This document shows, piece after piece, positions 7,415-14,711 of a stretch of DNA of 16,470 bases. The stretch comes from an uncultured Clostridia bacterium (GTDB lineage: Bacteria; Bacillota; Clostridia; Oscillospirales; Ruminococcaceae). The notes under the pieces are model-generated. The model did not search any database, was not told where the DNA came from, and saw only the letters and a program-made list of their open reading frames with translations. The translations under genes and the position numbers were made by a program. The stretch is from the NCBI GenBank assembly GCA_945910715.1, contig CAMDZU010000002.1, positions 1 through 16,470 of the forward strand, read 5' to 3'. How positions within the stretch are numbered: position 1 is the first letter of the stretch; every line of letters begins with the position of its first letter.

Positions 7415-7864
7415 TTATCCTGCAAATCCGTGCATAAAACCGTCAAGCTCCGTACAGCAAATATCGCCGCCGATAACCTTGTTTCCGCTTATCAGAACGT
7501 GCGCATATACATTTTCCACAATATTTCCGCTGCTGTCGGTGTAATTTGTAATAGGAAAGGTGTACTCCTTCACATAGTCCGTCCTGTATTTTGACAGGTC
7601 GTAGCCCTGTGATTTCTGCAAGCTGTTGTATTCCTCATACACCTCGCTGAATTTTGAGGGAATCTGCACATTTTTCACCTCGGCATTTTCCGTATCCGCC
7701 TCCCAGCCGTAGCCTGCAAGAAATTCCGCCACTCCGCCATAATCCACGGAAGCAGCCTCTGCGTCCGCTCTTGTGAACGCCGCCTTTAAAAGCAGGGTAA
7801 TAATTACCGCTCCGATTGCCCCCACAACCAGATAAAACCTGTTGAAATTAGTACTTTTGTACAT
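7415..7864 (-). CDS. DUF4830-containing membrane-anchored protein
   Basis: A 149-residue protein of unknown function. Residues 9-30 form one N-terminal membrane helix, after which the rest should lie outside. The soluble part looks like DUF4830: AEFLAGYGWE (46-55), IPSKFSEVYEEYNSLQKSQGYDLSKY (68-93, interrupted by no gaps) and the C-terminal NKVIGGDICC with GFMHG. Such proteins are common in Clostridia, often near sporulation or cell-envelope genes, and no biochemical role is known to me. AAAGGCGG precedes the start. It lies 72 bases upstream of the transglutaminase gene on the same strand, so partial read-through into that unit is possible. Confidence 0.75.
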   Translation of the reverse strand: MYKSTNFNRFYLVVGAIGAVIITLLLKAAFTRADAEAASVDYGGVAEFLAGYGWEADTENAEVKNVQIPSKFSEVYEEYNSLQKSQGYDLSKYRTDYVKEYTFPITNYTDSSGNIVENVYAHVLISGNKVIGGDICCTELDGFMHGFAG

Positions 7865-8167
7865 TTATGTTACCGCCTTTCAGTTACTATTCAATATATA
7901 TGTTAAACATTCAACAAAATTGACCTGTTGATAATAAGCACATTTACCAAAAAATCCGATTAGCAAGCCACTTTGAAGTAATTTTCACCTGTTTTTTGTT
8001 GAAAATCACAATAAAAAAAGGGGCTTTTCCCACTCCTTTTGTTATGCTTAGTCATTTTATATAAAGCTTTAAAATTATTTTTAGTGAATTAGGTACTACC
8101 ATTTTTGAGTAAATTCTGTTATTATATATGAGTAAACTACAAAAATAATTTTCAGGAGGCATATATA
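7865..8167. other. Divergent intergenic region between DUF4830 and the sugar ATPase genes
   Basis: This AT-rich stretch carries the leaders of two divergent genes. TCAACA/TGTTGA occurs three times (7911-7916, 7926-7931 inverted, 7997-8002 inverted), including a 10-bp inverted pair at 7910-7919 and 7994-8003. An AT-rich TTATTATATATG block at 8119-8130, 38 bases before the ATPase start, could hold a -10 element, but no -35 fits it well. I see no riboswitch or catabolite-repression (cre) match. Confidence 0.5.
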
Positions 8168-9310
8168 ATGGCAAGTTTATCTCTCAGAGGCATTTACAAG
8201 CGTTATCCGGGCGGCGTAACAGCTGTATCTGACTTCACAATGAACATCAAGGATAAGGAATTCATCATCCTTGTTGGACCATCAGGCTGCGGTAAGTCAA
8301 CAACTCTGCGTATGATCGCCGGTCTTGAGGAAATCTCAGAAGGTGAATTATTCATCGGCGACAGACTGGTTAACGACGTTGCTCCTAAGGATAGAGATAT
8401 CGCAATGGTATTCCAGAACTACGCTCTGTATCCGCACATGACAGTATTCGAGAACATGGCGTTCGGCTTAAAGCTGAGAAAGGTTCCGAAGGATGAAATC
8501 AAGAAGCTGGTTGATGAAGCAGCTAAGATTCTTGACATTGCTCACCTGCTTGACAGAAAGCCAAAGGCTTTATCAGGCGGTCAGCGTCAGCGTGTAGCTG
8601 TAGGACGTGCTATCGTACGTGATCCTCAGGTATTCTTACTTGACGAGCCTCTGTCAAACCTTGACGCTAAGCTGCGTGCACAGATGAGAACTGAGTTATC
8701 CAAGCTTCACAAGAAGTTAGGTACAACATTCATCTACGTAACACATGACCAGATCGAAGCTATGACAATGGGCGACAGAATCGTTGTTATGAAGGATGGT
8801 TACATTCAGCAGATTGACTCTCCTATCAACCTTTACGAAAACCCTGTTAACAAGTTCGTAGCAGGCTTCATGGGTTCACCTCAGATGAACTTCATCAACG
8901 CTAAGCTCATCATGTTAAACGGCAAGTACACAATCGAATTCGGTTCCGAAGATACAAAGACAACACGCGGCAGAAAGTTCTATGTTGAGCTCCCAAGCGC
9001 AAAGGCTGACGTTGACGCTCTCAAGTACTATGTTGACAAGGAAGTTGTTCTCGGTATCCGTCCCGAAAACATTCACGACGAAGAAATGTTCATTTCCGCT
9101 GCTACAACAGGCGTTATCGAAGCAACTGTTGACGTAACAGAAATGATGGGTGCTGAAACATACCTCTACCTCACATGCGAGGGCATTCCGCTTACAGCTC
9201 GTGTATCTCCACGCTGCACAGCAAGACCTCAGGACGTTGTTAAGCTGGCTCTTGATCCTAACAAGATCCACCTGTTCGACGTAAACGACGAGCACTCAAT
9301 TCTTTCTTAA
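8168..9310 (+). CDS. msmX: Multi-sugar ABC transporter ATPase, MsmX/UgpC type
   Basis: A 380-residue cytoplasmic ATPase of the MalK/UgpC/MsmX group, which powers carbohydrate ABC importers by docking on their permeases. Walker [10 protein letters not shown] is at 37-45, the Q-loop at 82-83, signature LSGGQRQRV at 135-143, Walker B VFLLDE with D-loop SNLDA at 155-167, and the switch His193 in VTHD. Residues from about 240 form the MalK-type OB-fold regulatory domain (LGIRPENI). AGGAGG lies at 8154-8159. No permease or binding protein is nearby, as is usual for MsmX-like ATPases shared by several importers. Leu CTC is almost absent in the first 245 codons but frequent from about 247 to 345. The symbol is by similarity; ugpC is equally possible. 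Confidence 0.9.
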   Translation: MASLSLRGIYKRYPGGVTAVSDFTMNIKDKEFIILVGPSGCGKSTTLRMIAGLEEISEGELFIGDRLVNDVAPKDRDIAMVFQNYALYPHMTVFENMAFGLKLRKVPKDEIKKLVDEAAKILDIAHLLDRKPKALSGGQRQRVAVGRAIVRDPQVFLLDEPLSNLDAKLRAQMRTELSKLHKKLGTTFIYVTHDQIEAMTMGDRIVVMKDGYIQQIDSPINLYENPVNKFVAGFMGSPQMNFINAKLIMLNGKYTIEFGSEDTKTTRGRKFYVELPSAKADVDALKYYVDKEVVLGIRPENIHDEEMFISAATTGVIEATVDVTEMMGAETYLYLTCEGIPLTARVSPRCTARPQDVVKLALDPNKIHLFDVNDEHSILS

Positions 9311-9331
9311 TCGGAAGAAATACAGCAATTA

Positions 9332-9364
9332 AACTCCACGGTAAATTATCGTGGAGTTTTTTGT
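9332..9364 (+). terminator. Rho-independent terminator of the sugar ATPase gene
   Basis: A perfect 10-bp stem (AAACTCCACG at 9332-9341 with CGTGGAGTTT at 9351-9360) encloses a 9-base loop and runs into a T tract. It lies 21 bases after the stop codon, so the ATPase gene is most likely transcribed alone. Confidence 0.9.
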
Positions 9365-9406
9365 TATTTTCTGTAAGCAATTCTGCACAAAATTGCGTGA
9401 TTTTTA

Positions 9407-9435
9407 TTGCATTATTTGTTGTTATGTGATATAAT
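9407..9435 (+). promoter_or_regulatory. Extended -10 sigma-A promoter of the PRTase-metallopeptidase unit
   Basis: TTGCAT at 9407-9412, a 17-base spacer and a perfect TATAAT at 9430-9435 with the extended TGN element (TG at 9427-9428). Predicted start is near 9442, leaving a leader of about 45 bases before the coding start at 9487. Confidence 0.8.
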
Positions 9436-9486
9436 GCTTATAGCAATATCATTAAGGATTGCGCAAACTATTCGGAGGGCTTACTT

Positions 9487-10125
9487 ATGGAAAGACGCAT
9501 GCAGGAGCTTCGCTCAAAAAATAACAAGCACATCAAAATCGGAGTTATTCCGGGACATTTTGCAACCAACCACTCCCATGTAAACTACTACGTTGACTTA
9601 AACGGCATTAAGCGTAATTTCAAAATGGCAAGAGATACCGCCAAGGAGCTTGCCGCTGAATACATCAACACCCCTGTTGACACAATTATCTGCCTTGAGG
9701 GAACACAGATGCTGGGCGCATTTTTAGCGGAACAGCTTTCCGACGGCAATACACACTCCCTTAACAACGGAAACGACATTTTCGTTATCACTCCCGAGCT
9801 TAACTCCAACAATCAGATGATTTTCAGGGACGACAGCCAGGGCAAAATCTGGAACAAGCACGTTCTTCTGCTTATTTCCTCTGCTTCAACAGGCTGGACA
9901 ATCAACCGCTGCGTTGAGTGCCTCAAGTACTACAACGGCAATCTTGTTGGAATTGCAGCATTGTTCAGCGCAATTGACTCCGCCGAGGGAATCCCCGTAA
10001 AGTCCATCTTTACAACCAACGATATTCCCGATTACCAGACCCATTCTCCAAGCGAATGCACTATGTGCAGGGAAAAACAGAAAATCGACGCCCTTATCAA
10101 CGCTTATGGCTATTCTAAACTCTGA
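9487..10125 (+). CDS. Phosphoribosyltransferase-fold protein, PyrE-like, with degenerate PRPP loop
   Basis: A 212-residue cytoplasmic protein that belongs to a group in Clostridia often labelled orotate phosphoribosyltransferase. The overall order looks like a type I PRTase, but the PRPP-binding loop at 125-137 reads HVLLLISSASTGW. The two acidic residues of the canonical VDD motif are Ser here, while the Thr-Gly end is kept. Conserved-looking patches at 22-37 (PGHFATNHSHVNYYVD) and 100-115, and a C-terminal CTMC (191-194) followed by INAYGYSKL, are not part of normal PyrE. GGAGGG precedes the start. It is the first gene of a two-gene unit with a metallopeptidase-like gene. I doubt the orotate activity; a regulatory or ligand-binding role is possible. 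Confidence 0.6.
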   Translation: MERRMQELRSKNNKHIKIGVIPGHFATNHSHVNYYVDLNGIKRNFKMARDTAKELAAEYINTPVDTIICLEGTQMLGAFLAEQLSDGNTHSLNNGNDIFVITPELNSNNQMIFRDDSQGKIWNKHVLLLISSASTGWTINRCVECLKYYNGNLVGIAALFSAIDSAEGIPVKSIFTTNDIPDYQTHSPSECTMCREKQKIDALINAYGYSKL

Positions 10126-10834
10126 TTACGGCATTATTGTTTATACTCTCACCCGCCGCAAGGGAATGAAGAATATCAGAATAAAAATAAAGGAAAACGG
10201 AAGTGTTTGCGTATCTGCAAGCACTTCCGTCAGTTTAGACAGAATTGAAAAGTTCATTCTTTCCAAAGCGGAATGGATAGTAAAAACAAGCAAGGAATTT
10301 TACCAAAAAAGCAGTGAAACGCTGTTCCTTGAGCCAAAAGAGGGCTGCACACTGAATTTATGGGGCAAAAGACTCATACTGCAAGCTCTTTCCTCTTTTG
10401 AGGAGGAGTATAGGATAGAAAACGGCTGCTTCAACATATACTCTCTCAATCCCGAAAAGGTGGATTACGCTCATTTTATTGCGGAATACGCAATAGATGA
10501 AAGCAGACCCTACCTGAAAGCGCTTGTTGAAAAATATATGAAGAAAAGCGGATACAACGGACCGCCTTACTCCCTTGTGCTGAAAAATCTTAAAAGCAAA
10601 TGGGGACATTGCAACGGAGCAAAGCACGAGATTATGCTTAATCTCGCTCTCTGCGGACTGCCGTCTGAGCTTATCGAATACGTTGCCGCCCACGAGGTTA
10701 CCCACCTTTTTGTGCATAATCACTCTCCCGAATTTTACGCATTCGGCGAAAAATTGCTTCACGGCTTCAAATCCTTAGACCGACAGCTGAACAAATACAA
10801 GACTAATTTCTGGAGCAACGTTCTCACTTCCTGA
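10106..10834 (+). CDS. YgjP-type zinc metallopeptidase-like protein (DUF45/M48-related)
   Basis: A 242-residue protein of the YgjP family. The zinc motif HEVTH is at 196-200, with the third ligand His206 in VHNHSPEFY, and the family KSKWGHC motif is at 163-169. There is no signal peptide, so it is probably cytoplasmic. The start ATG 10106 overlaps the previous gene by 20 bases with no clear ribosome binding site of its own, which suggests translational coupling. ATG 10163 would remove a strand (IVYTLTRR) normally present in the family. The 3' end overlaps the convergent Cas3-like gene by 11 bases. The physiological substrate of the family is unclear; in some settings YgjP-like genes accompany restriction systems, but none is seen here. 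Confidence 0.82.
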   Translation: MAILNSDYGIIVYTLTRRKGMKNIRIKIKENGSVCVSASTSVSLDRIEKFILSKAEWIVKTSKEFYQKSSETLFLEPKEGCTLNLWGKRLILQALSSFEEEYRIENGCFNIYSLNPEKVDYAHFIAEYAIDESRPYLKALVEKYMKKSGYNGPPYSLVLKNLKSKWGHCNGAKHEIMLNLALCGLPSELIEYVAAHEVTHLFVHNHSPEFYAFGEKLLHGFKSLDRQLNKYKTNFWSNVLTS

Positions 10835-12680
10835 GAATGAAGCCTGTTTTACTGCGGTAAAGGCTTTTGTCGGTAAGTATGCCTCCCCTGCCGTTTATGG
10901 GCATTACGCTTTCCTCCCGCAAAAGCCCCTCGTAAGCCGAAAGGGGAATGTTGATTATGTACTTCTGCAGCTCTGAGTCTGAAGCAACACTCTTGATGTC
11001 GATTTCCTGTTCAAACGGAATAATAAGCGGAACCGTGCTTTCCGTGGCAAGTCGGCTTACTGTTTGAAACTGAAATCTGAAGCTTTCGTTCGGTTTCTCG
11101 AAGGAAAGACCGCAGTCCTTGAAGCAGGAGCCTATTTTGTATTTATCAAGGGCTTCTCTGTCGGAATACCTCTTATCAATGGCAAGCTTTATTTCCTCGG
11201 CTGTATATTCGCTTTCATTGCCGCCACATACGTTAATTCTTCCGCTGTCAGCGCAGCCGCTTTCCGCCTCTAAAAACAAATCAAGATCATTGTCAAGGCA
11301 GACTATTTCCGAAAATTCACCTACCGCCTTTCGTGCAAAAACAATCTTTTTGCTTTCGGAGGGCGTTTTTATCTGCTCAAAAACCTTTTCTCTGTGAGCC
11401 GGGCACATATATTCGGACAAAAAGTATGCGTTTTCCGCAGCGTCAAAAAATTCAATCGCCTTGTCAAGGTCATTGTAAAGCACAAGCACATCTGCCTCAG
11501 CTCTCTCCGTTGCCGTAAAATAATCCTCAAAGGCAAGGGAATATTTTTTCTCGGCAGGCTTAGGCAGCTTTTTCCTATCAACAGGCTCAACGGCAGGAAA
11601 AACCCTCATCCAGCCGCTCTGCGCCGAATTTGCAAGGAGCACGCTACTGTTGCAGTTGCGCACAAGCTCGATTATAACGCTGACATACGGCAGAAGCTTT
11701 CCCCTGTCATATTGCCACAAATCCTCAAAAACAATAACGCTGCCTGCAAGATTGTGCAGCTTTCGGCAATAGTTTTTCTCTGCCGAAAAGCAGGAGTTGA
11801 AAAAATGCCGGTGAGTTGTAACAATAGCCTGTCCCGAAAAGTTATGGCTGAAGCTGCCCTTTGAAGCACTGCAATGAGCCGTGAAATACTCTGCGCCGCC
11901 TGTTATTTCGCCGATTTCCCTTGCGGCAATTTCGGGCATTGACTGCTCGGAAACCACATAAATAATACGGTCAAGACCGTTTCTTTCCCCGTGGGAAGCC
12001 GCAAAAGCAAGGGGAATTATTCGCTGATTTTTGGGCATTGAAACCGACATAATGCTCTCGTCACAGCTTCCTGCTTTTACAGCCGCCCTTATCTGCTCGC
12101 CGTTAGGGCTGCTCTCCGCAACCCCCTGTATTTTTCCAAGCCAAGCCGAATAGTCGGGAGCATTACAGGGAATACACCTGCCGCAGATTTCGCTTTCAAG
12201 GAGGCAGGAGAAAATCATTCTCACAAAAAAGGAATAGGAAAAACCTCCCTCCATAAATGGAATAACAACGGGAAGAATCGGCAGCTTTATACGCTCCTCA
12301 ATTTCCTTCGGGAATTGCCTGTTTCCCTCGGATTGATCGAGAACTCCGCAAAGAGTATTTTCAGAGGATAAGGACTCGCCGCTGTAATTCATAAGCCCCT
12401 TTTCGAGACCTGCAACACAGTAGGCGATTAGCCTGCCGCCCGACCCAAGCTTATTGCAAACAGCTGCACTCTCTGAATAAGCGAGGCTATTGCCGCCTTT
12501 CTGTACGCAGGCTCTGTATTCCTCCGCAAACTTGTCCACATCATGTATAACACCGCAGAAATAGCCGTAACGCTCATTGTTGAAGCGTCCGGCATAGCTG
12601 CCCGTGATTTTTGCCGAATCAAGCAGATGTCTTGTCAGCCTTTGGGCGTATGTTGTTCTGTTGTCAAAAAGCTTATCCAC
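10824..12680 (-). CDS. Orphan Cas3-like protein with all catalytic motifs lost
   Basis: An intact 618-codon frame whose segments follow type I-C-like Cas3 in order. In the HD region, RHLLDSA (17-23) and GVIHDVDKF (43-51) keep His18 and His46-Asp47, but the later His motifs are gone (YSESAAV, AGLEKG). Walker A, expected before PLAFAASHGERNGLDRIIYV, reads SMPKNQRI. QAIVTTHRHFFNSCFS and CRKLHNLAGSVIV are conserved, but the DEAQ box is FEDLWQ and motif III is ANSAQ, not CTATQ. MCPAHREKVFEQIK is kept, yet the QAAGRCNR arginine-finger motif reads EAESGCADSGR. The Cas3 C-terminal region (TESTVPLIIPFEQ, YIINIPLSAYEGL) is recognisable. GTG 12680 has GGAGG at 12688-12692 and a promoter that excludes ATG 12722. 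No other cas gene or array is in the window. The function is unknown and presumably non-enzymatic. Confidence 0.75.
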   Translation of the reverse strand: MDKLFDNRTTYAQRLTRHLLDSAKITGSYAGRFNNERYGYFCGVIHDVDKFAEEYRACVQKGGNSLAYSESAAVCNKLGSGGRLIAYCVAGLEKGLMNYSGESLSSENTLCGVLDQSEGNRQFPKEIEERIKLPILPVVIPFMEGGFSYSFFVRMIFSCLLESEICGRCIPCNAPDYSAWLGKIQGVAESSPNGEQIRAAVKAGSCDESIMSVSMPKNQRIIPLAFAASHGERNGLDRIIYVVSEQSMPEIAAREIGEITGGAEYFTAHCSASKGSFSHNFSGQAIVTTHRHFFNSCFSAEKNYCRKLHNLAGSVIVFEDLWQYDRGKLLPYVSVIIELVRNCNSSVLLANSAQSGWMRVFPAVEPVDRKKLPKPAEKKYSLAFEDYFTATERAEADVLVLYNDLDKAIEFFDAAENAYFLSEYMCPAHREKVFEQIKTPSESKKIVFARKAVGEFSEIVCLDNDLDLFLEAESGCADSGRINVCGGNESEYTAEEIKLAIDKRYSDREALDKYKIGSCFKDCGLSFEKPNESFRFQFQTVSRLATESTVPLIIPFEQEIDIKSVASDSELQKYIINIPLSAYEGLLREESVMPINGRGGILTDKSLYRSKTGFILRK

Positions 12681-12706
12681 CGTCAGACCTCCAAGTGTTT
12701 TGCTAA

Positions 12707-12735
12707 AGTATATCATTAGCAAGCGGAAGATTCAA
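12707..12735 (-). promoter_or_regulatory. sigma-A-like promoter of the Cas3-like gene
   Basis: On the - strand, TTGAAT (12735-12730), a 17-base spacer and TATACT (12712-12707) fit the consensus well. Transcription would start near 12700, about 20 bases before the GTG at 12680 and downstream of the ATG at 12722, which is the main reason to prefer the GTG start. Confidence 0.65.
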
Positions 12736-12754
12736 CGAGAATAATGTCATATTT

Positions 12755-12813
12755 TGTCGAATTATAAATTATTGTTATTTTAGGCGGTTTTTATGTCGAA
12801 TTATGTCGAATTA
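12755..12813. promoter_or_regulatory. Cluster of three Spo0A-box (TGTCGAA) matches
   Basis: The 10-mer TGTCGAATTA occurs three times: 12755-12764, 12794-12803 and 12804-12813, the last two directly abutting. Each begins with TGTCGAA, the consensus 0A box bound by the sporulation regulator Spo0A. The boxes lie about 55-110 bases upstream of the predicted start of the Cas3-like transcript and downstream of the terminator of the phosphate transporter. Tandem boxes one helical turn apart are known at Spo0A-controlled promoters. Binding here is an inference. Confidence 0.5.
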
Positions 12814-12845
12814 CAGCCAATTGCCTTGTATTATCCGTAAAATAA

Positions 12846-12872
12846 AAATCCCACGCAGTTCGCATGGGATTT
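12846..12872 (-). terminator. Rho-independent terminator of the Na/phosphate cotransporter gene
   Basis: Arms 12846-12856 and 12862-12872 pair over 11 positions with one C-A mismatch (AAATCCCA against TGGGATTT plus an inner GC/GC), around a 5-base loop. Read on the - strand it is followed by TTTTATTTT. It lies 16 bases past the stop of the transporter gene and separates it from the Cas3-like gene. Confidence 0.85.
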
Positions 12873-12888
12873 CAAGTTTAAACAACTA

Positions 12889-14700
12889 TCAAAGTCTGTA
12901 TTTCTTGGAGAATACCTCCGCTGCTTCCGCAAAGTCCTCGCTGTCGCTGATGTGAAGCTGCTCGAGATATGTATGATACTTCATCTCGATCTGCGGATTG
13001 TTTTCAGCAATAATATATGCGGCAACATTTGCACAGTGGTCACCGATACGTTCAAGGTTTGTAAGCGAATCCACAAGGGCAATACCTGCGTCAACGCCGC
13101 ATTGTCCCGACTTGAAACGCTGGATATGACGAGCCTTTATGGTTTCCTCAAGCACGTCGATTACCTCTTCAAGGGACTCAATGCGCTTGGAAACGTTGTT
13201 GTCCTTGTAGGTTGCGGCGGTAATTGCCATTTCAATGCTTTCGTCAACCGCACCGTAAAGGGTGGTTATTTCGTGCATTGCCGCCTCGGAGAATTTAACC
13301 CCCTTATCGTTAAGGGTATCCGCACATTCCATAAGGTTGTACGCATAGTCGCCAATACGCTCAAATTCAGCCGTAAGGTGCAGCAGGAAGGTCTGGGTGC
13401 GGTTTTCTGCAGCGGTAAGTGAATAGTTGGACATCTGCACAAGGTAGTTGTTTATGCGGTCGTCCAGCAGGTCTATTGTGTTTTCATATTCCTTTATGCG
13501 GTCAACCGCCTTGGAATCAAACTTAGCAAACAGCTTTTGTGTTTCACGGAAGTTGTACTGAGCATATTTCGCCATTGTAAGCAGGGTCTTTTCCGCCTGC
13601 GCAAGAGCGATTGCGGGAGTTGAAAGGAAACGCTCGTCAAGAAGATTTTCCGTGTCAAGCTCGTGGTTCTTGTCGTCCTTTTTATCACGTATTGTAATAA
13701 GCGCCAGCTTTTCAAGGAGCCACGCAAAAGGAATAAACAGAATTGTTACGGAAATGTTGAATATAGCGTGGAAGTTGGCAATAATGCCCTTATCAACTGT
13801 ACTGTTCCAGAAGCTCATAATGTCGCTGCCAACTCCCTCTGCTGCGCCCGAGCCTGTGAGTATTCCCACAATAATATAAACAACCGCAAGGTAAAGCACC
13901 GTGCCGATTACGTTGAAGTAAAGGTGAATCATTGCGGCACGCTTTGCGTTTTTGTTTGCGCCGATACTTGCAATAAGTGTTGTAATACAAGCGCCGATGT
14001 TCTGACCCATAATAATGGGGAATGCAGAGGAGAAGGTGATAACGCCTGTGGTTGACAATGCCTGCAGAATACCCACGGAAACAGAGGAGGACTGCAAAAG
14101 CGCCGTTAAAACCGCACCTGCGATTACGCCGAGGAACGGGTTTTCAAGGCTTGTGAATATCTGTGAAACCTCGGGCATTTCCGCAAGAGGCTTGATTGAG
14201 CCTTCCATTGTAAGCATTCCCGTGAACAGAATACTGAAGCCCATTAAAATCTCGCCGACAGTCTTGCGCTTACTTTTCTTTGCGGTAAGGAAAATAAGCA
14301 GACCCACAATCGCTGCTACCGCCGACAGACAGGAGGGCTTGAGAAGCTGTAAAATCAGTCCTGCGTCTGCGTTTCCCTCAAGGTCGGTAAGCCTTAAAAT
14401 CTGAGCCGTAATGGTTGTGCCGATATTTGCGCCCATGATAATGCCGATTGCGCCCCGAAGCTTAAGCAGTCCTGCGTTTACAAGACCGATTACAATAACC
14501 GTAGTTGCGCCCGAGGACTGGATTGCAGCTGTTACCACCGCACCGAAAAGAACTCCCAAGAAAATATTGCTGGTCAGCTTTTTAAGTACAGCCTCGAGCA
14601 GACCGCCCGAAACCTTTTCAAGTCCCGTTCCCAGCATGGACATTCCGTACAGGAACAGGGCAAGACCTCCAAATGCCGAAATTATGTTTATAATACTCAT
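12889..14700 (-). CDS. Na/phosphate cotransporter family protein with C-terminal PhoU domain
   Basis: A 603-residue inner-membrane protein of the Na/Pi cotransporter II (NptA/YjbB-like) family. Two inverted repeats of membrane helices carry the hallmark motifs QSSGAT at 61-66 and QSSSVS at 203-208, with MGANIGTT and MGQNIGAC following each. The membrane part ends near residue 330. From about 365 to 585 is a PhoU-like helical domain with the repeated pattern LERIGDHCANVA and FERIGDYAYNL. The role may be phosphate uptake or export with regulation by the PhoU part; bacterial YjbB-type proteins have been linked to export. GGAG lies upstream of ATG 14700. It has its own promoter, a phosphate-box-like repeat and a terminator, so it is a single-gene unit. 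Confidence 0.92.
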   Translation of the reverse strand: MSIINIISAFGGLALFLYGMSMLGTGLEKVSGGLLEAVLKKLTSNIFLGVLFGAVVTAAIQSSGATTVIVIGLVNAGLLKLRGAIGIIMGANIGTTITAQILRLTDLEGNADAGLILQLLKPSCLSAVAAIVGLLIFLTAKKSKRKTVGEILMGFSILFTGMLTMEGSIKPLAEMPEVSQIFTSLENPFLGVIAGAVLTALLQSSSVSVGILQALSTTGVITFSSAFPIIMGQNIGACITTLIASIGANKNAKRAAMIHLYFNVIGTVLYLAVVYIIVGILTGSGAAEGVGSDIMSFWNSTVDKGIIANFHAIFNISVTILFIPFAWLLEKLALITIRDKKDDKNHELDTENLLDERFLSTPAIALAQAEKTLLTMAKYAQYNFRETQKLFAKFDSKAVDRIKEYENTIDLLDDRINNYLVQMSNYSLTAAENRTQTFLLHLTAEFERIGDYAYNLMECADTLNDKGVKFSEAAMHEITTLYGAVDESIEMAITAATYKDNNVSKRIESLEEVIDVLEETIKARHIQRFKSGQCGVDAGIALVDSLTNLERIGDHCANVAAYIIAENNPQIEMKYHTYLEQLHISDSEDFAEAAEVFSKKYRL

Positions 14701-14711
14701 GCGTACTCCGT

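Noticed and set aside
7865..8167. A riboswitch or catabolite-repression (cre) site before the sugar ATPase gene
   Set aside because: No conserved riboswitch core or cre core (central CG with flanking TGWAA/TNWCA) could be found by eye; the best match, TGAAG...TTTTCA near 7974-7987, lacks the central CG.
12681..12722. Start of the Cas3-like gene at ATG 12722
   Set aside because: This ATG is upstream of the predicted transcription start near 12700 and has no ribosome binding site; GTG 12680 has GGAGG and a 7-base spacing.
12751..12813. A CRISPR array, given the nearby Cas3-like gene and repeats
   Set aside because: The repeats are only 10 bases, two are abutting, and there are no spacers of uniform length; nothing array-like occurs elsewhere in the window.
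13652..14404. Long + strand frames opposite the Na/Pi transporter
   Set aside because: They are antisense to a well-supported gene, lack ribosome binding sites and show no recognisable domains. The same holds for the long opposite-strand frames over ppiB, the transglutaminase, the Cas3-like gene and the deacetylase.
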